Shown: piece after piece, positions 16,171 to 24,989 of the stretch
How positions within the stretch are numbered: position 1 is the first letter of the stretch
Layout of the letters: every line of letters begins with the position of its first letter
Source: an uncultured Ruminococcus sp.
Lineage (GTDB): Bacteria; Bacillota; Clostridia; Oscillospirales; Acutalibacteraceae
Reading direction: 5' to 3'
DNA length: 60,651 nucleotides
NCBI GenBank assembly: GCA_902798365.1
Contig: CADBWP010000007.1
Coordinates: 1-60,651, forward strand
Made by a program: the position numbers and the translations under genes
The notes under the pieces: generated by a model
Database searches by the model: none
What the model was told of the DNA's origin: nothing
What the model saw: the letters and a program-made list of their open reading frames with translations, nothing else

Positions 16171-17043
16171 ATGAACAGCAAAATAAAAACCTTCGGAATA
16201 ATAGGCGGCGACAAGCGGCAGCTTTTTCTGGCGCAGTCCCTTGTGCGCGACGGATACAACACCGCGCTGTGCGGCTTTGACAGCCTCGGCAGCAGCGGAT
16301 TAAAGACCTGCTGCGGTATGCTTACCGCGCTCAGCCTCAGCGACGCCGTTATTTTGCCGCTGCCCTGCGTTCGCGCGGACAAAAGCCTTAACGCGCCGTT
16401 TTCGCCCGACAAGCTGTTCTTCTCGGACGACGAGCTCGATATCATGTGCGAAAAGCCTGTTTTTGCCGCAATGAGCGACAAGCTGCTCCGCGCTTACCCA
16501 AGGCTTAAAAACGCGCGGGTGTATGACTATGCGGCGCGCGACGACTTTGCCGTGCTCAACGCGGTTCCAACCGCCGAGGGCGCGGTGCAGCTTGCAATGG
16601 AGAGCTATGAGGGCACGATAAGCGGCAGCAGAACGCTTGTTACTGGCTTCGGCAGGATAGGAAAGCTTCTTGCCCGAATGCTCAAAAGCCTGGGCAGCTG
16701 TGTTACTGTGTGTGCGCGCAAGCCGTCCGACCTCGCATATGCAGAGGCTCTGGGCTATGTGCCGCGCCGTTTTTCAAAGCTTGATTCCGCGCTCGGGTTT
16801 GACATCATATTCAACACCGTGCCAAAGCTGATATTTGACGATAAGCTGCTGAAAAGCGCCGACCCCGACGCCCTGATTATAGACCTTGCCTCCCTGCCGG
16901 GAGGGGTGGATTTTGAGAGCGCCGCACGGCTGGGCAGAGACGCTCGCCGCGCCCTGTCGCTGCCCGGAAGATGCGCTCCGAAAACCGCGGGAGAAATCAT
17001 TAAAAAAACAGTATTTTCCATTATCGAGGAGGTAGAACGGTGA
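16171..17043 (+). CDS. dpaA: Dipicolinate synthase subunit A
   Basis: A 290-residue oxidoreductase-like subunit of dipicolinate synthase (SpoVFA), which with DpaB makes dipicolinic acid for the spore core from the lysine-pathway precursor. It has the N-terminal IGGDKRQLFLAQSL segment, a central Rossmann motif VTGFGRIGKLLARML near residue 155, and LIIDLASLPGGVDF, all typical of the family. The gene overlaps dpaB by four bases. The ribosome site (GCGGGTG) is modest. Many clostridia lack dpaAB and use EtfA instead, so its presence is informative about the lineage. Confidence 0.92.
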   Translation: MNSKIKTFGIIGGDKRQLFLAQSLVRDGYNTALCGFDSLGSSGLKTCCGMLTALSLSDAVILPLPCVRADKSLNAPFSPDKLFFSDDELDIMCEKPVFAAMSDKLLRAYPRLKNARVYDYAARDDFAVLNAVPTAEGAVQLAMESYEGTISGSRTLVTGFGRIGKLLARMLKSLGSCVTVCARKPSDLAYAEALGYVPRRFSKLDSALGFDIIFNTVPKLIFDDKLLKSADPDALIIDLASLPGGVDFESAARLGRDARRALSLPGRCAPKTAGEIIKKTVFSIIEEVER

Positions 17044-17612
17044 CAAAGGCAACCATCGGATTTGCTTTATGCGGTTCCTTTTGCACCTTTTCAAAAGCAT
17101 TTGAACAAATGCGCGCGCTGGTTGAGCTGGGCTATGAGATCATTCCCATAATGAGCCAAAACGCCTATAATACAGACACGCGCTTCGGCACGGCAAAGGA
17201 GATGATCGGCAGGGCAGAGAGCATATCCGGCAGGCAGGTGCTTCACACGGCGGTGCAGACCGAGCCGATAGGCCCCAAGGATATGTGCGACCTGCTTATA
17301 ATTGCGCCGTGCACGGGCAACACCCTGGCAAAGCTTTCGCTCGGCGTGACCGACACCGCCGTAACAATGGCGGCAAAGTCCCACCTCAGGGTTCAAAAGC
17401 CCGTGCTGCTGTGCGCCGCAACAAACGACGCCCTGGGAGCCTCTGCGCAGAACATCGGCAGGCTTCTCAACACAAAGCACATCTATTTTGTTCCGCTGGG
17501 GCAGGACGACCCGCAGCGCAAGCCCAACTCGCTTGTGGCGGATTTTTCAAGGATCCCCGACTGCGCCGCAGCGGCGCTTCAATGCCGTCAGGTGCAGCCG
17601 ATATTCATTTGA
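17040..17612 (+). CDS. dpaB: Dipicolinate synthase subunit B
   Basis: A 190-residue flavoprotein-like subunit of dipicolinate synthase (SpoVFB). It shows the N-terminal GFALCGSFCTF, the flavin-fold segment LLIIAPCTGNTLAKLSLGVTD, and VLLCAATNDALG. It begins with GTG at 17040 inside the dpaA stop region, after GAGGAGG, so the two subunits are translationally coupled. Its length agrees with the family. Confidence 0.92.
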   Translation: MTKATIGFALCGSFCTFSKAFEQMRALVELGYEIIPIMSQNAYNTDTRFGTAKEMIGRAESISGRQVLHTAVQTEPIGPKDMCDLLIIAPCTGNTLAKLSLGVTDTAVTMAAKSHLRVQKPVLLCAATNDALGASAQNIGRLLNTKHIYFVPLGQDDPQRKPNSLVADFSRIPDCAAAALQCRQVQPIFI

Positions 17613-17628
17613 TAAGCGACAATTATTT

Positions 17629-17666
17629 GCCTCCTCTTTTTGTGCTTTCATAAGGGGAGGCTTTTT
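17629..17666 (+). terminator. Intrinsic terminator of dpaAB
   Basis: GCCTCC (17629-17634) and GGAGGC (17656-17661) close a hairpin followed by five T. Its 3' half (ATAAGGGGAGGCTTTTTG) resembles the ends of the tandem repeats at 24.2-24.6 kb. Confidence 0.65.
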
Positions 17667-17781
17667 GCTTGGGTGGCAGGGTTTTAAGTGCGGAGAAAGT
17701 GTTTTCGGGATGACAGCTTTGAAGAAATACACTACAAAAAATGTCGGAATAATATTCACGTGAATAATTTCAACAAGCCTC

Positions 17782-17810
17782 TTGCCCTTAGCGCTTTTTT
17801 GTGCTACAAT
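17782..17810 (+). promoter_or_regulatory. Sigma-A promoter of the DUF2007-like gene
   Basis: TTGCCC (17782-17787) and TACAAT (17805-17810) with a 17-bp spacer, 30 bases ahead of the chosen start. Confidence 0.6.
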
Positions 17811-17840
17811 CATGGTAATATGATGAAAAGGATGAAGACC

Positions 17841-18260
17841 ATGGAAGAAAACGGCACACCCAAGTTTTTGGTGTCGGCGTCGGGCTTTGAGCTTGAACGC
17901 ATTATGACAGCCCTCGGCGACAACGGGATCCCGTGCACCTCAAAGCCGCAGAAGCGCAATTTTTCCGCAAAGGCGGTCACGGGCGTTGATATGTCCGTTC
18001 AGGACATTTACGTGCCCGGCGAGGCATACGACAAGGCTTACGACCTTTGCGTGGGCATAGGCGCCGTAAAAACGGGCGAGGAAGAAATAATACAGGAGCC
18101 TGCAGACGGAGAACAGCCCGTTGAGCAGGAGGAGGAAATGTCGCCTCGCAAGCGCACCGTGATAAGGGTGCTTTCCGCCCTGCTGTTCGTTGTGATAGTG
18201 GCGCTGGTCATCTTCGGAACCGACGCGGTCACCGGCTGGATAAAAAGCCTTTTTAATTAA
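17841..18260 (+). CDS. DUF2007-like membrane-anchored protein
   Basis: A 139-residue protein whose N-terminal half (FLVSASGFELERIMTALGDNGIPC) resembles the DUF2007 signal-transducing-protein fold, followed by an acidic linker and one C-terminal membrane helix (about residues 113-135). The start at 17841 is chosen for the AAAAGGATGAAG in front; ATG codons 12 and 18 bases upstream are possible. It is tail-anchored with the domain in the cytosol. The function is unknown. metY follows 31 bases later. Confidence 0.65.
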   Translation: MEENGTPKFLVSASGFELERIMTALGDNGIPCTSKPQKRNFSAKAVTGVDMSVQDIYVPGEAYDKAYDLCVGIGAVKTGEEEIIQEPADGEQPVEQEEEMSPRKRTVIRVLSALLFVVIVALVIFGTDAVTGWIKSLFN

Positions 18261-18291
18261 TTTGATATAAGCACAGAAGGAGTAATGAACC

Positions 18292-19563
18292 ATGAACATC
18301 GAAACCAAATGCCTTCACGGAGGATATGAGCCAGGCAACGGCGAGCCCAGACAGGTGCCCATCTATCAGAGCACCACATGGAAGTACGCTTCCTCAGACG
18401 ATATGGGCAAGCTGTTTGACCTTGAAGCCAGCGGCTATTTTTACACCAGACTCCAAAACCCCACAAACGACCTTGTGGCTTCAAAGTTAGCTGCCATGGA
18501 GGGCGGCGTCGCTGCAATGCTCACCTCAAGCGGTCAGGCTGCAAACTTTTTTGCGCTGTTCAACATCTGCGAGAACGGCAGCCACATCATAGCTTCCTCG
18601 GCGATCTACGGCGGCACCTACAACCTTCTCGGCGTCACCATGAAGAAGATGGGCATAGACGTCACCTTTGTAGATCAGACCCTTCCCGAGGAGGAGCTTG
18701 CAAAGCTCTTCAGACCCAACACCCGCGCTGTGTTCGGCGAGACCATTACAAATCCCACCGTTTCGGTGCTCGACATAGAAAAATTCGCCCGTCTGGCGCA
18801 CTCTCACGGGGTTCCGCTCATTGTGGATAACACCTTTGCAACTCCCGTCAACTGCCGTCCCATCGAGTTCGGCGCGGACATCGTTACCCACTCCACCACC
18901 AAGTACATGGACGGTCACGCGGTAAGCGTCGGCGGCGCAATCATAGACAGCGGCAACTTTGACTGGATGGCTCACGCGGACAAGTTCCCCGGACTGACCA
19001 CCCCCGACGAGAGCTATCACGGCCTTGTCTATGCCGAAAAGTTCGGCAAGCTGGGCTACATAACCAAGGCTACCTCGCAGCTCATGCGCGACCTTGGCTC
19101 TATACAGTCGCCTCAGAACGCTTTTTATCTGAGCAACGGACTTGAAAGCCTTCATGTAAGAATGCAGCGCCATTGCGAGAACGCCCTTAAGATAGCCCGG
19201 TTCCTCAAGGCGAGCGACAAGGTGGCGTGGATAAACTACCCCAACCTTGAGGGCGACGACAACTACGAGCTTGCGCAGAAGTATCTGCCCAACGGCTCCT
19301 GCGGCGTTATCGCGTTTGCCGTAAAGGGCGGCAGAGACAAGGCTATCGCCTTTATGGACAGCCTTAAGCTTGCCATAATCGCCACCCATGTTGCCGACGC
19401 GCGCACCTGCCTGCTTCATCCTGCAAGCCACACCCACCGCCAGCTCACAGAGGAGCAGCTGCTCGACGCGGGCATAGCTCCCGACCTTATCCGCCTTTCC
19501 GTCGGACTTGAAAACGCCGACGACCTTATCGCGGATCTGCAGCAGGCGCTTGACAAAATATGA
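18292..19563 (+). CDS. metY: O-acetylhomoserine sulfhydrylase
   Basis: A 423-residue PLP enzyme of the Cys/Met metabolism family. Features are YTRLQNPTND, the SSGQAAN loop, DNTFATP and the PLP lysine in STTKYMDGHA near residue 204. The segment after it (DKFPGLTTPDESYHGLVYAE) is the insertion typical of O-acetylhomoserine sulfhydrylases, which make homocysteine from O-acetylhomoserine and sulfide; a methionine gamma-lyase activity is the main alternative. AGAAGGAGTAATGAACC precedes the ATG. ispD follows 35 bases later. Confidence 0.88.
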   Translation: MNIETKCLHGGYEPGNGEPRQVPIYQSTTWKYASSDDMGKLFDLEASGYFYTRLQNPTNDLVASKLAAMEGGVAAMLTSSGQAANFFALFNICENGSHIIASSAIYGGTYNLLGVTMKKMGIDVTFVDQTLPEEELAKLFRPNTRAVFGETITNPTVSVLDIEKFARLAHSHGVPLIVDNTFATPVNCRPIEFGADIVTHSTTKYMDGHAVSVGGAIIDSGNFDWMAHADKFPGLTTPDESYHGLVYAEKFGKLGYITKATSQLMRDLGSIQSPQNAFYLSNGLESLHVRMQRHCENALKIARFLKASDKVAWINYPNLEGDDNYELAQKYLPNGSCGVIAFAVKGGRDKAIAFMDSLKLAIIATHVADARTCLLHPASHTHRQLTEEQLLDAGIAPDLIRLSVGLENADDLIADLQQALDKI

Positions 19564-19598
19564 TCCTTTAAAGAATAAACAGAAACGGAGTGACGGAC

Positions 19599-20297
19599 AT
19601 GTCAGCTAATGTTACAGCGATAATCGTAGCTGCCGGAGGCTCAACGCGAATGGGAGCCGCGGACAGTAAACAGTTCATACCACTTCTCGGCAGTCCCGCC
19701 ATAGCATACACCATCGCGGCGTTTCAGGAGTGTCCCGTAATCAGCGACATCGTGGTCGTCTGCCGCGCACAGGACACCGAGCGCATCTCTGCGCTGTGCC
19801 GCGGAAACGGCTTCAACAAGGTGATCGCCGTCACCGAGGGCGGCGACAGCCGCGCCCAAAGCGTCAAAAACGGCGTTGCGGCGGCAAAGGGCGCGCAGTA
19901 TCTTGCCATCCACGACGGCGCGCGTCCTCTCGTTACACCCGACGAGATCGCCTGCGTGTGCGAGGCGGCGTTTGAAACGGGAGCGGCGGCTCTCGGCACG
20001 CCCGTCACCGATACTGTCAAGGTAGTTGACGAAAACGGCGTTATCCAAAGCACTCCGTCGCGCGAATCCTTGCGCGCAATGCAGACTCCGCAGGTTTTTG
20101 AGCGCGAGTTTTACACCTTTGCCCTTGAAAACGCGGGCGAAAAGCTCGACGGCTTCACCGACGACTGCGCCCTTATCGAGAATATGGGCGGCGAGGTGAG
20201 CGTCATCGACGGCAGCCGCGAGAACATAAAGCTGACCACCCCCATTGACATAGTCATCGCCGAGAGTATTCTCAGGCAAAGAGGACAGCAGGCATGA
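19599..20297 (+). CDS. ispD: 2-C-methylerythritol 4-phosphate cytidylyltransferase
   Basis: A 232-residue cytidylyltransferase of the MEP isoprenoid pathway. The nucleotide motif AAGGSTRMG lies near residue 11, followed by [17 protein letters not shown] and PVTDTVKVV, all diagnostic. ATG 19599 is preferred to the GTG at 19590 because GGAG at 19587-19590 sits at the right distance. It overlaps ispF by four bases. Confidence 0.95.
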   Translation: MSANVTAIIVAAGGSTRMGAADSKQFIPLLGSPAIAYTIAAFQECPVISDIVVVCRAQDTERISALCRGNGFNKVIAVTEGGDSRAQSVKNGVAAAKGAQYLAIHDGARPLVTPDEIACVCEAAFETGAAALGTPVTDTVKVVDENGVIQSTPSRESLRAMQTPQVFEREFYTFALENAGEKLDGFTDDCALIENMGGEVSVIDGSRENIKLTTPIDIVIAESILRQRGQQA

Positions 20298-20764
20298 GGA
20301 TAGGTCACGGCTACGACGTACACCGCTTTGCCCCAAACAGAAGGCTGATGCTCGGCGGCGTTCAGGTACCGTATGAGTATGGGCTTTTGGGTCACTCCGA
20401 CGCCGATGTGCTTGCTCACGCGATAATGGACGCGCTGCTGGGCGCTGCCGCTCTGGGTGACATCGGGCAGCATTTTCCCGACACCGACGAGCGCTACCGC
20501 GGCGCCGACAGCATGGCGCTTTTGCGCCGCGTGTGTGAGATACTCGCGGAGAACGGTTATAAGATCGTCAACATAGATTCCACCGTCATCGCTCAAAAGC
20601 CGAAGCTCAAGGAGTACATCCCTCAAATGCGCCAAACCGTGGCGGACAACTGCGGCATAGACCCGTCGCAGGTCAGCGTCAAGGCGACCACCGAGGAAGG
20701 TCTGGGCTTTACCGGCAGGCTCGAAGGAATATCCGCCCACGCGGTATGCCTTATTGACGGTTAA
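20294..20764 (+). CDS. ispF: 2-C-methylerythritol 2,4-cyclodiphosphate synthase
   Basis: A 156-residue IspF, the cyclase two steps after IspD in the MEP pathway. The zinc ligands are in GHGYDVHRF and in [18 protein letters not shown], followed by [11 protein letters not shown]; the end [14 protein letters not shown] is also typical. ATGA overlap with ispD shows coupled translation. A terminator follows at 20809-20863. Confidence 0.96.
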   Translation: MRIGHGYDVHRFAPNRRLMLGGVQVPYEYGLLGHSDADVLAHAIMDALLGAAALGDIGQHFPDTDERYRGADSMALLRRVCEILAENGYKIVNIDSTVIAQKPKLKEYIPQMRQTVADNCGIDPSQVSVKATTEEGLGFTGRLEGISAHAVCLIDG

Positions 20765-20808
20765 CGGTGAATGGTTAGTTGAAAGTTGAGAGTTGAAAGT
20801 TGAGAGTT

Positions 20809-20863
20809 TCGGTCGGGAAGAAGGCTTTGCTTAGGCGAGAGCTTCTGTTCCCGACCGATTTTT
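20809..20863 (+). terminator. Intrinsic terminator of ispDF
   Basis: Arms TCGGTCGGGAA and TTCCCGACCGA are followed by TTTTTA. The AAGTTGAGAGTTG direct repeats just before it (20780-20807) are of unknown meaning. Confidence 0.8.
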
Positions 20864-20937
20864 AAGGCAATACCGCATAATTCAGGTGTACGGATTGCGC
20901 AGCAAGATTTTTCGTCAGGTTGAACAAATAAATCGAG

Positions 20938-20975
20938 GTAAGGCTGACGCCTTGCCGTAAGGCTGACGCCTTGCC
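20938..20975. repeat. Two tandem copies of a 19-bp palindromic unit
   Basis: GTAAGGCTGACGCCTTGCC occurs twice head to tail. Each unit contains AAGGC-TGAC-GCCTT, able to form a hairpin. The rest of the 20864-21137 gap shows no gene. Confidence 0.7.
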
Positions 20976-21137
20976 GAGATTTTTTGGGCAAGCTGACGGA
21001 ATAATAATCAAGCAAGCCGTGCGCCTTGATTTGTGCGGTGTTGCCTTAATAAGCTGTCATCCCGAGAAAACCCGTCTTCCCGACCTGAAAAATCATAAAT
21101 CCCGCACCCCGTTCATATTTTTGGGCGAGGTGTTTTT

Positions 21138-22221
21138 ATGTTTAAAAAACTATTTTCAATACTTATTGCGGCGGCTGTCGCTTTTGCCGCGTCTTTTCAG
21201 ACCTTTGCCGACGACGAAGGGCTCATATCGGCGCCGTCGGGTGTGCTTATGGAGGCGGGAACGGGCAAAATTCTTTACGAGAAAAATGCGCACGAGCAGC
21301 GCGCCTGTGCGTCCGTCACCAAGGTTATGACGCTTCTGCTTGTTTTTGAGGCGCTCGACAGCGGCAGGCTCAGCCTTGACGAAACGATAACTGCGTCGGA
21401 GCACGCCGCGTCCATGGGCGGCAGCGACATCTGGCTCGAGCCGGGCGAGAGCATGACCGCCGACGACATGATAAAGGCTACGGTCGTCGCCTCGGCAAAC
21501 GACGCTGCGGTTCGAAAGGGCGGCGGCTCTGGGTATGGACGACACCGTGTTCAAAAACTGCAACGGGCTTGACGAGGACGGCCACGTTACAAGCGCATAC
21601 GACGTCGCTGTCATGTCGCGCGAGCTGATAAAGCACGAAAAGATTTTTGACTATACGTCCATCTGGCTCGATACCCTGCGCGGCGGCAAAACGCAGATAG
21701 TCAACACCAACAAGCTGCTCAAAACCTACAACGGCATAACCGGGCTTAAAACGGGCACCACCGACGACGCAGGCTGCTGCATAAGCGCCACCGCCACGCG
21801 CGACGGAATGACCCTGATAGGTGTTGTGCTGGGGGCGGACACGGGAAAGCAAAGGTTTGCCGACGCCGCGGCGCTGCTCGATCACGGCTTTGCTAATTAT
21901 GCCGTAAAAGAATTAAAAACGCCCGACGACCTTCCCTCCTCGCTTGCGGTCAGCGGCGGCATGGAGCCGTCTGTGGAAATATACTGCGAAATAACAGGCT
22001 CCGCCGTTGTGGGAAAGGCGAGCGCCGACGAAGCCGAGTACGAGATAAACCTGCCCGAAAGCATCGGGGCTCCCGTGCAAAGGGGAGACGCGGTTGGAAC
22101 CGTCCTGTGCAAAATAGGGGAGGACTCGTGCAGCTTTGACATAGTTTCGCTGGACGACAGCGAGAGTGTTTCTTACGGAAGGGTGCTCGCAAGGGTTTTT
22201 GATTCTTTGCTGGCATTATAA
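21138..22221 (+). pseudogene. D-alanyl-D-alanine carboxypeptidase (DacF-like), broken by a deletion
   Basis: The first frame (from ATG 21138) gives a signal peptide, then a penicillin-binding-protein fold with SVTK (catalytic SxxK) and SAN (SxN). At about 21510 the homology jumps frame: after ASANDAAV the next family residues, ERAAALGMDDTVFKN, are read in the other frame (GAAAGGGCGGCGGCTCTG). About 18 residues normally found between them (the ALAEYL-type helix) are missing, so a deletion not divisible by three lies at the junction. The second frame continues with KTGTTDDAG (KTG box) and the C-terminal beta domain to 22221. All three active-site motifs survive but not in one frame. It would have trimmed cell-wall or cortex peptides. 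Confidence 0.85.
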
Positions 22222-22262
22222 GCCTTCAAAGTCAAAGAATAAGATAAATTCACGAAAATGCC

Positions 22263-22291
22263 TTGCAAAAAAACTTGTCTTATTGTATAAT
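22263..22291 (+). promoter_or_regulatory. Sigma-A promoter of pgi
   Basis: TTGCAA (22263-22268) and TATAAT (22286-22291), spacer 17 bp, just ahead of the pgi ribosome site TTGGAGG. Confidence 0.75.
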
Positions 22292-22323
22292 GGTACCGTA
22301 TAAAACACTTTGGAGGTTTATAT

Positions 22324-23661
22324 ATGGCAACAAAGTTATCAGACAAGTATTTACAGGGCTTCGTAGGCGAGCACGAATATCAGGGCGTTGCTGCCGAGGT
22401 AAAGGCAGCTCACAAGGCTCTGCACGACGGCACATGCCTGGGCAACGATTTTATCGGATGGCTCAACCTGCCTACGGATTATGATAAGGAGGAGTTTACG
22501 CGCATAAAGGCCGCTGCCGAAAAAATCAAAAAGAACAGCGACGTGTTTATCGTAATAGGCATCGGCGGCTCATATCTTGGCGCACGTGCGGCTATCGAGT
22601 TTCTCACCTCTCAAAACTACAACCTTACCTGCAAGGACACACCGCAGATATTCTTTACCGGCAACTCCATCAGCTCCTCGGCGCTTGCAGAGGTAATGGA
22701 GCTTTGCGAGGGCAAGGACGTTTCGGTCAACATGATCTCAAAATCGGGCACCACCACCGAGCCCGCCATCGCCTTCCGCGTATTCCGCGAGATGCTTGAA
22801 AACAAGTACGGCAAGGAAGGCGCGCGCGAAAGGATCTTCTGCACCACCGACAAGGCGCGCGGCACCCTCAAGGCGCTTGCCGACGAAGAGGGCTACGAGA
22901 CCTTTGTAGTACCCGACGACGTGGGCGGCAGGTTCTCGGTGCTCACAGCTGTCGGTCTGCTTCCCATAGCTGTTTCCGGTGCTGACATCGACGCTCTTAT
23001 GCAGGGCGCTCAGACGGCTCAGAAGGAGCTTGACAACGACGATCTGTTCACAAACGACTGCTACAAATACGCCGCTCTGCGCAACATTCTTTACCGCAAG
23101 GGCAAAACCATGGAGGTAATGGTCTCTTACGAGCCCGCCTACACCATGATGGCGGAATGGTTCAAGCAGCTTTACGGCGAGAGCGAGGGCAAGGACAACA
23201 AGGGCATTTTCCCTGCAAGCGTTATCTTCTCTACCGACCTTCACTCTCTGGGACAGTATATTCAGGACGGCAGACGCACGATGTTCGAGACTGTTGTCCT
23301 CATTGATAAATGCAAAAAAGAAGTTACGCTGGGCACGGATCCCACCAACGTTGACGGGCTCAACTTCCTTTCGGGCAAGACCATGGGCTTTGTCAACCGC
23401 AAGGCGTTCGAGGGCACCGTTCTGGCTCACAACGACGGCGGCGTTCCCAACATCGTTATCAACGTTCCCGAGATGAACGAAACAGAGCTTGGCTATCTTA
23501 TCTATTTCTTTGAGAAGGCCTGCGCTGTATCGGGCTATATGCTGGGCGTTAATCCCTTTAACCAGCCGGGCGTTGAAAGCTACAAGAAAAACATGTTCGC
23601 CCTGCTGGGCAAACCCGGCTACGAGGATCAGAAGGCTGCATTAGAGGCAAGACTCGGCTGA
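22324..23661 (+). CDS. pgi: Glucose-6-phosphate isomerase
   Basis: A 445-residue phosphoglucose isomerase of the shorter Firmicute type, interconverting glucose 6-phosphate and fructose 6-phosphate in glycolysis. Diagnostic parts are [13 protein letters not shown] near residue 78, [14 protein letters not shown] near 139, the [14 protein letters not shown] signature near 200 and [11 protein letters not shown] near 412. TTGGAGG lies before the ATG. Confidence 0.97.
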   Translation: MATKLSDKYLQGFVGEHEYQGVAAEVKAAHKALHDGTCLGNDFIGWLNLPTDYDKEEFTRIKAAAEKIKKNSDVFIVIGIGGSYLGARAAIEFLTSQNYNLTCKDTPQIFFTGNSISSSALAEVMELCEGKDVSVNMISKSGTTTEPAIAFRVFREMLENKYGKEGARERIFCTTDKARGTLKALADEEGYETFVVPDDVGGRFSVLTAVGLLPIAVSGADIDALMQGAQTAQKELDNDDLFTNDCYKYAALRNILYRKGKTMEVMVSYEPAYTMMAEWFKQLYGESEGKDNKGIFPASVIFSTDLHSLGQYIQDGRRTMFETVVLIDKCKKEVTLGTDPTNVDGLNFLSGKTMGFVNRKAFEGTVLAHNDGGVPNIVINVPEMNETELGYLIYFFEKACAVSGYMLGVNPFNQPGVESYKKNMFALLGKPGYEDQKAALEARLG

Positions 23662-23694
23662 CTTCAATGTACAAAATTCAGGAGGAACTTTACT

Positions 23695-24111
23695 ATGGTT
23701 ACTTTACTTATCGGTAAAAAAGGCACAGGCAAAACAAAAAAGCTCATTACCCGCGCCAACGCTGCGGTCGCGGCTTCTTCGGGCAATGTTGTTGTAATTG
23801 AAAAGGGCGCAAAGCTCACCTATGACGTTACCCACAAGGCAAGGCTCATCGATACCGAGCAGTACAACATTTTCGGTTACGACATGCTCTACGGCTTTAT
23901 CAGCGGCATTTGCGCAGGCAACTACGACGTTACCGACATTCTTGTTGACTCCACCTTCAAGATCGCGCCCGAGGCTATCCCGGGACTGCCCTCCTTCGTA
24001 AAGAAGCTGCAGGATCTTTCGGAGACCACCTCCACCGACATTGTTCTGCTCATTTCGGCAGACGAGTCGGACATCCCCGACTCCATCAACGCTGTTTGCG
24101 AAAAGGTTTGA
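23695..24111 (+). CDS. Small P-loop protein
   Basis: A 138-residue protein with a clear N-terminal Walker A (LLIGKKGTGKTKK, residues 4-16) but no full ATPase domain of usual size; a likely Walker B-like strand is TDILVDSTF near residue 80, and TDIVLLISADE near 118. It is probably a minimal nucleotide-binding protein of unknown role. AGGAGG precedes the ATG, 33 bases after pgi, so it is likely in the same transcript. Confidence 0.7.
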   Translation: MVTLLIGKKGTGKTKKLITRANAAVAASSGNVVVIEKGAKLTYDVTHKARLIDTEQYNIFGYDMLYGFISGICAGNYDVTDILVDSTFKIAPEAIPGLPSFVKKLQDLSETTSTDIVLLISADESDIPDSINAVCEKV

Positions 24112-24124
24112 TTTACCGAACAAT

Positions 24125-24158
24125 AACGCGCTTCCGGTCACATCCGGAGGCGCGTTTT
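24125..24158 (+). terminator. Intrinsic terminator after P-loop gene
   Basis: Arms AACGCGCTTCCGG and CCGGAGGCGCGTT with a six-base loop, followed by TT. Confidence 0.8.
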
Positions 24159-24185
24159 CAGCTTTCAGGCTCCCCTGCGCTTAGG

Positions 24186-24380
24186 TGATTTCCCTATTAG
24201 GGAAAATGTCGCGTAGCGACAAAAGGGTTGCCGTTTTCGCAGAAAAAGCTGTCGCCGTAAGGCGGCTGAGGGGGCGGTAACGCTTGGCAATCGCCAAATT
24301 TCGACCAATAGCAGAAAAGCTTTCGACCCCTCCGTCAGCTATCGCTGACACCTCCCCTTATCGCAGGGGAGGCTTTTTGG
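24186..24380 (+). repeat. About 195-bp intergenic repeat, copy A
   Basis: The unit begins TTTCCCTATTAGGGAAAATG, contains GTCGCG.AGCGAC, GCAGAAAAAGCTGTCGCCGT and ACCAATAGCAGAAAAGC, and ends with CTCCCCTTATCGCAGGGGAG then a T run. It is nearly identical to copy B, which follows after about 30 bases in the same direction. It has several internal palindromes and no gene. The final palindrome would act as a terminator. Confidence 0.85.
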
Positions 24381-24411
24381 TGCGGACAGATATGTTCTGT
24401 GCTTAAGTTGA

Positions 24412-24611
24412 CGACATTTCCTGATAGGGAAAATGTCGCGCAGCGACAAAAGGGTTGCCGTTTTCGCAGAAAAAGCTGTCGCCGTAAGGCGGATGAGGGG
24501 TCGGTAACGCTTGGCAATCGCCAAATTTCGACCAATAGCAGAAAAGCTTTCGATCCATCCGTCAGCCAGCTATCGCTGACACATCCCCTTATCGCAGGGG
24601 AGGCTTTTTGG
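24412..24611 (+). repeat. About 200-bp intergenic repeat, copy B
   Basis: Same order of blocks as copy A with a few substitutions and a 4-base insertion (CAGC) before the AGCTATCGCTGACA block. Each copy ends CTTTTTGG followed by different sequence. Confidence 0.85.
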
Positions 24612-24766
24612 CGTAGGCAAATATGGGTTGCGCTCAACCTCCCAACGACGTCGGGCAGGAAAACGTTTATAATTACTTATTAGAATTACAGAATAAAAAT
24701 TGATTATCCTGTACAGTTTTTCCGACAAAAAACAATGGATTTTTTCAACAAATTGCTGTAGGCGTA

Positions 24767-24795
24767 TTGACAATTTTGCCCGCCTATTTTATAAT
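24767..24795 (+). promoter_or_regulatory. Consensus sigma-A promoter upstream of the secretion locus
   Basis: TTGACA (24767-24772) and TATAAT (24790-24795), spacer 17 bp. Transcription would start about 24802, upstream of the GTTCGTC repeats, giving a leader of about 190 bases before the protease gene. Confidence 0.7.
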
Positions 24796-24844
24796 ATAGT
24801 GTGTATTTTTATGCTTTGGTGCATTTTTTCGGGCGAATACGGCT

Positions 24845-24873
24845 GTTCGTCGGAAAAACGTGCCGTTCGTCGG
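24845..24873 (+). promoter_or_regulatory. Direct-repeat operator, candidate LytTR site 1
   Basis: GTTCGTCGG occurs at 24845-24853 and 24865-24873, 20 bp apart, each followed by an A-rich AAACG. LytTR regulators bind pairs of 9-bp direct repeats about 21 bp apart with core GTT-N-[AG][TG]; GTTCGT fits. The same repeat pair recurs at 50901-50930. A weaker promoter with -10 TATATT or TATTAT at 24903-24910 lies downstream with no good -35, as expected for an activated promoter. Confidence 0.65.
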
Positions 24874-24989
24874 ATAAACGTCCGAACCAAGCATCAAGGT
24901 GTTATATTATTTATGTAATCAACTCCGGTATTTATTGCGAAGTCATTTCGCATCAAATATAAACTATATTTTATCAGGAGGAAATGAAC

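Noticed and set aside
16755..17100. Minus-strand frames opposite dpaA
   Set aside because: Both are mirrors of the clear dpaA-dpaB coding sequence.
18526..19437. 303-codon minus-strand frame
   Set aside because: Shadow of metY on the opposite strand; no recognisable domain and no start signal.
24186..24611. CRISPR array
   Set aside because: Only two long copies, no short repeats with unique spacers and no cas genes.
24399..24683. 94-codon frame inside the tandem repeat
   Set aside because: It is read through a palindromic repeat; the matching region of copy A does not keep the frame.
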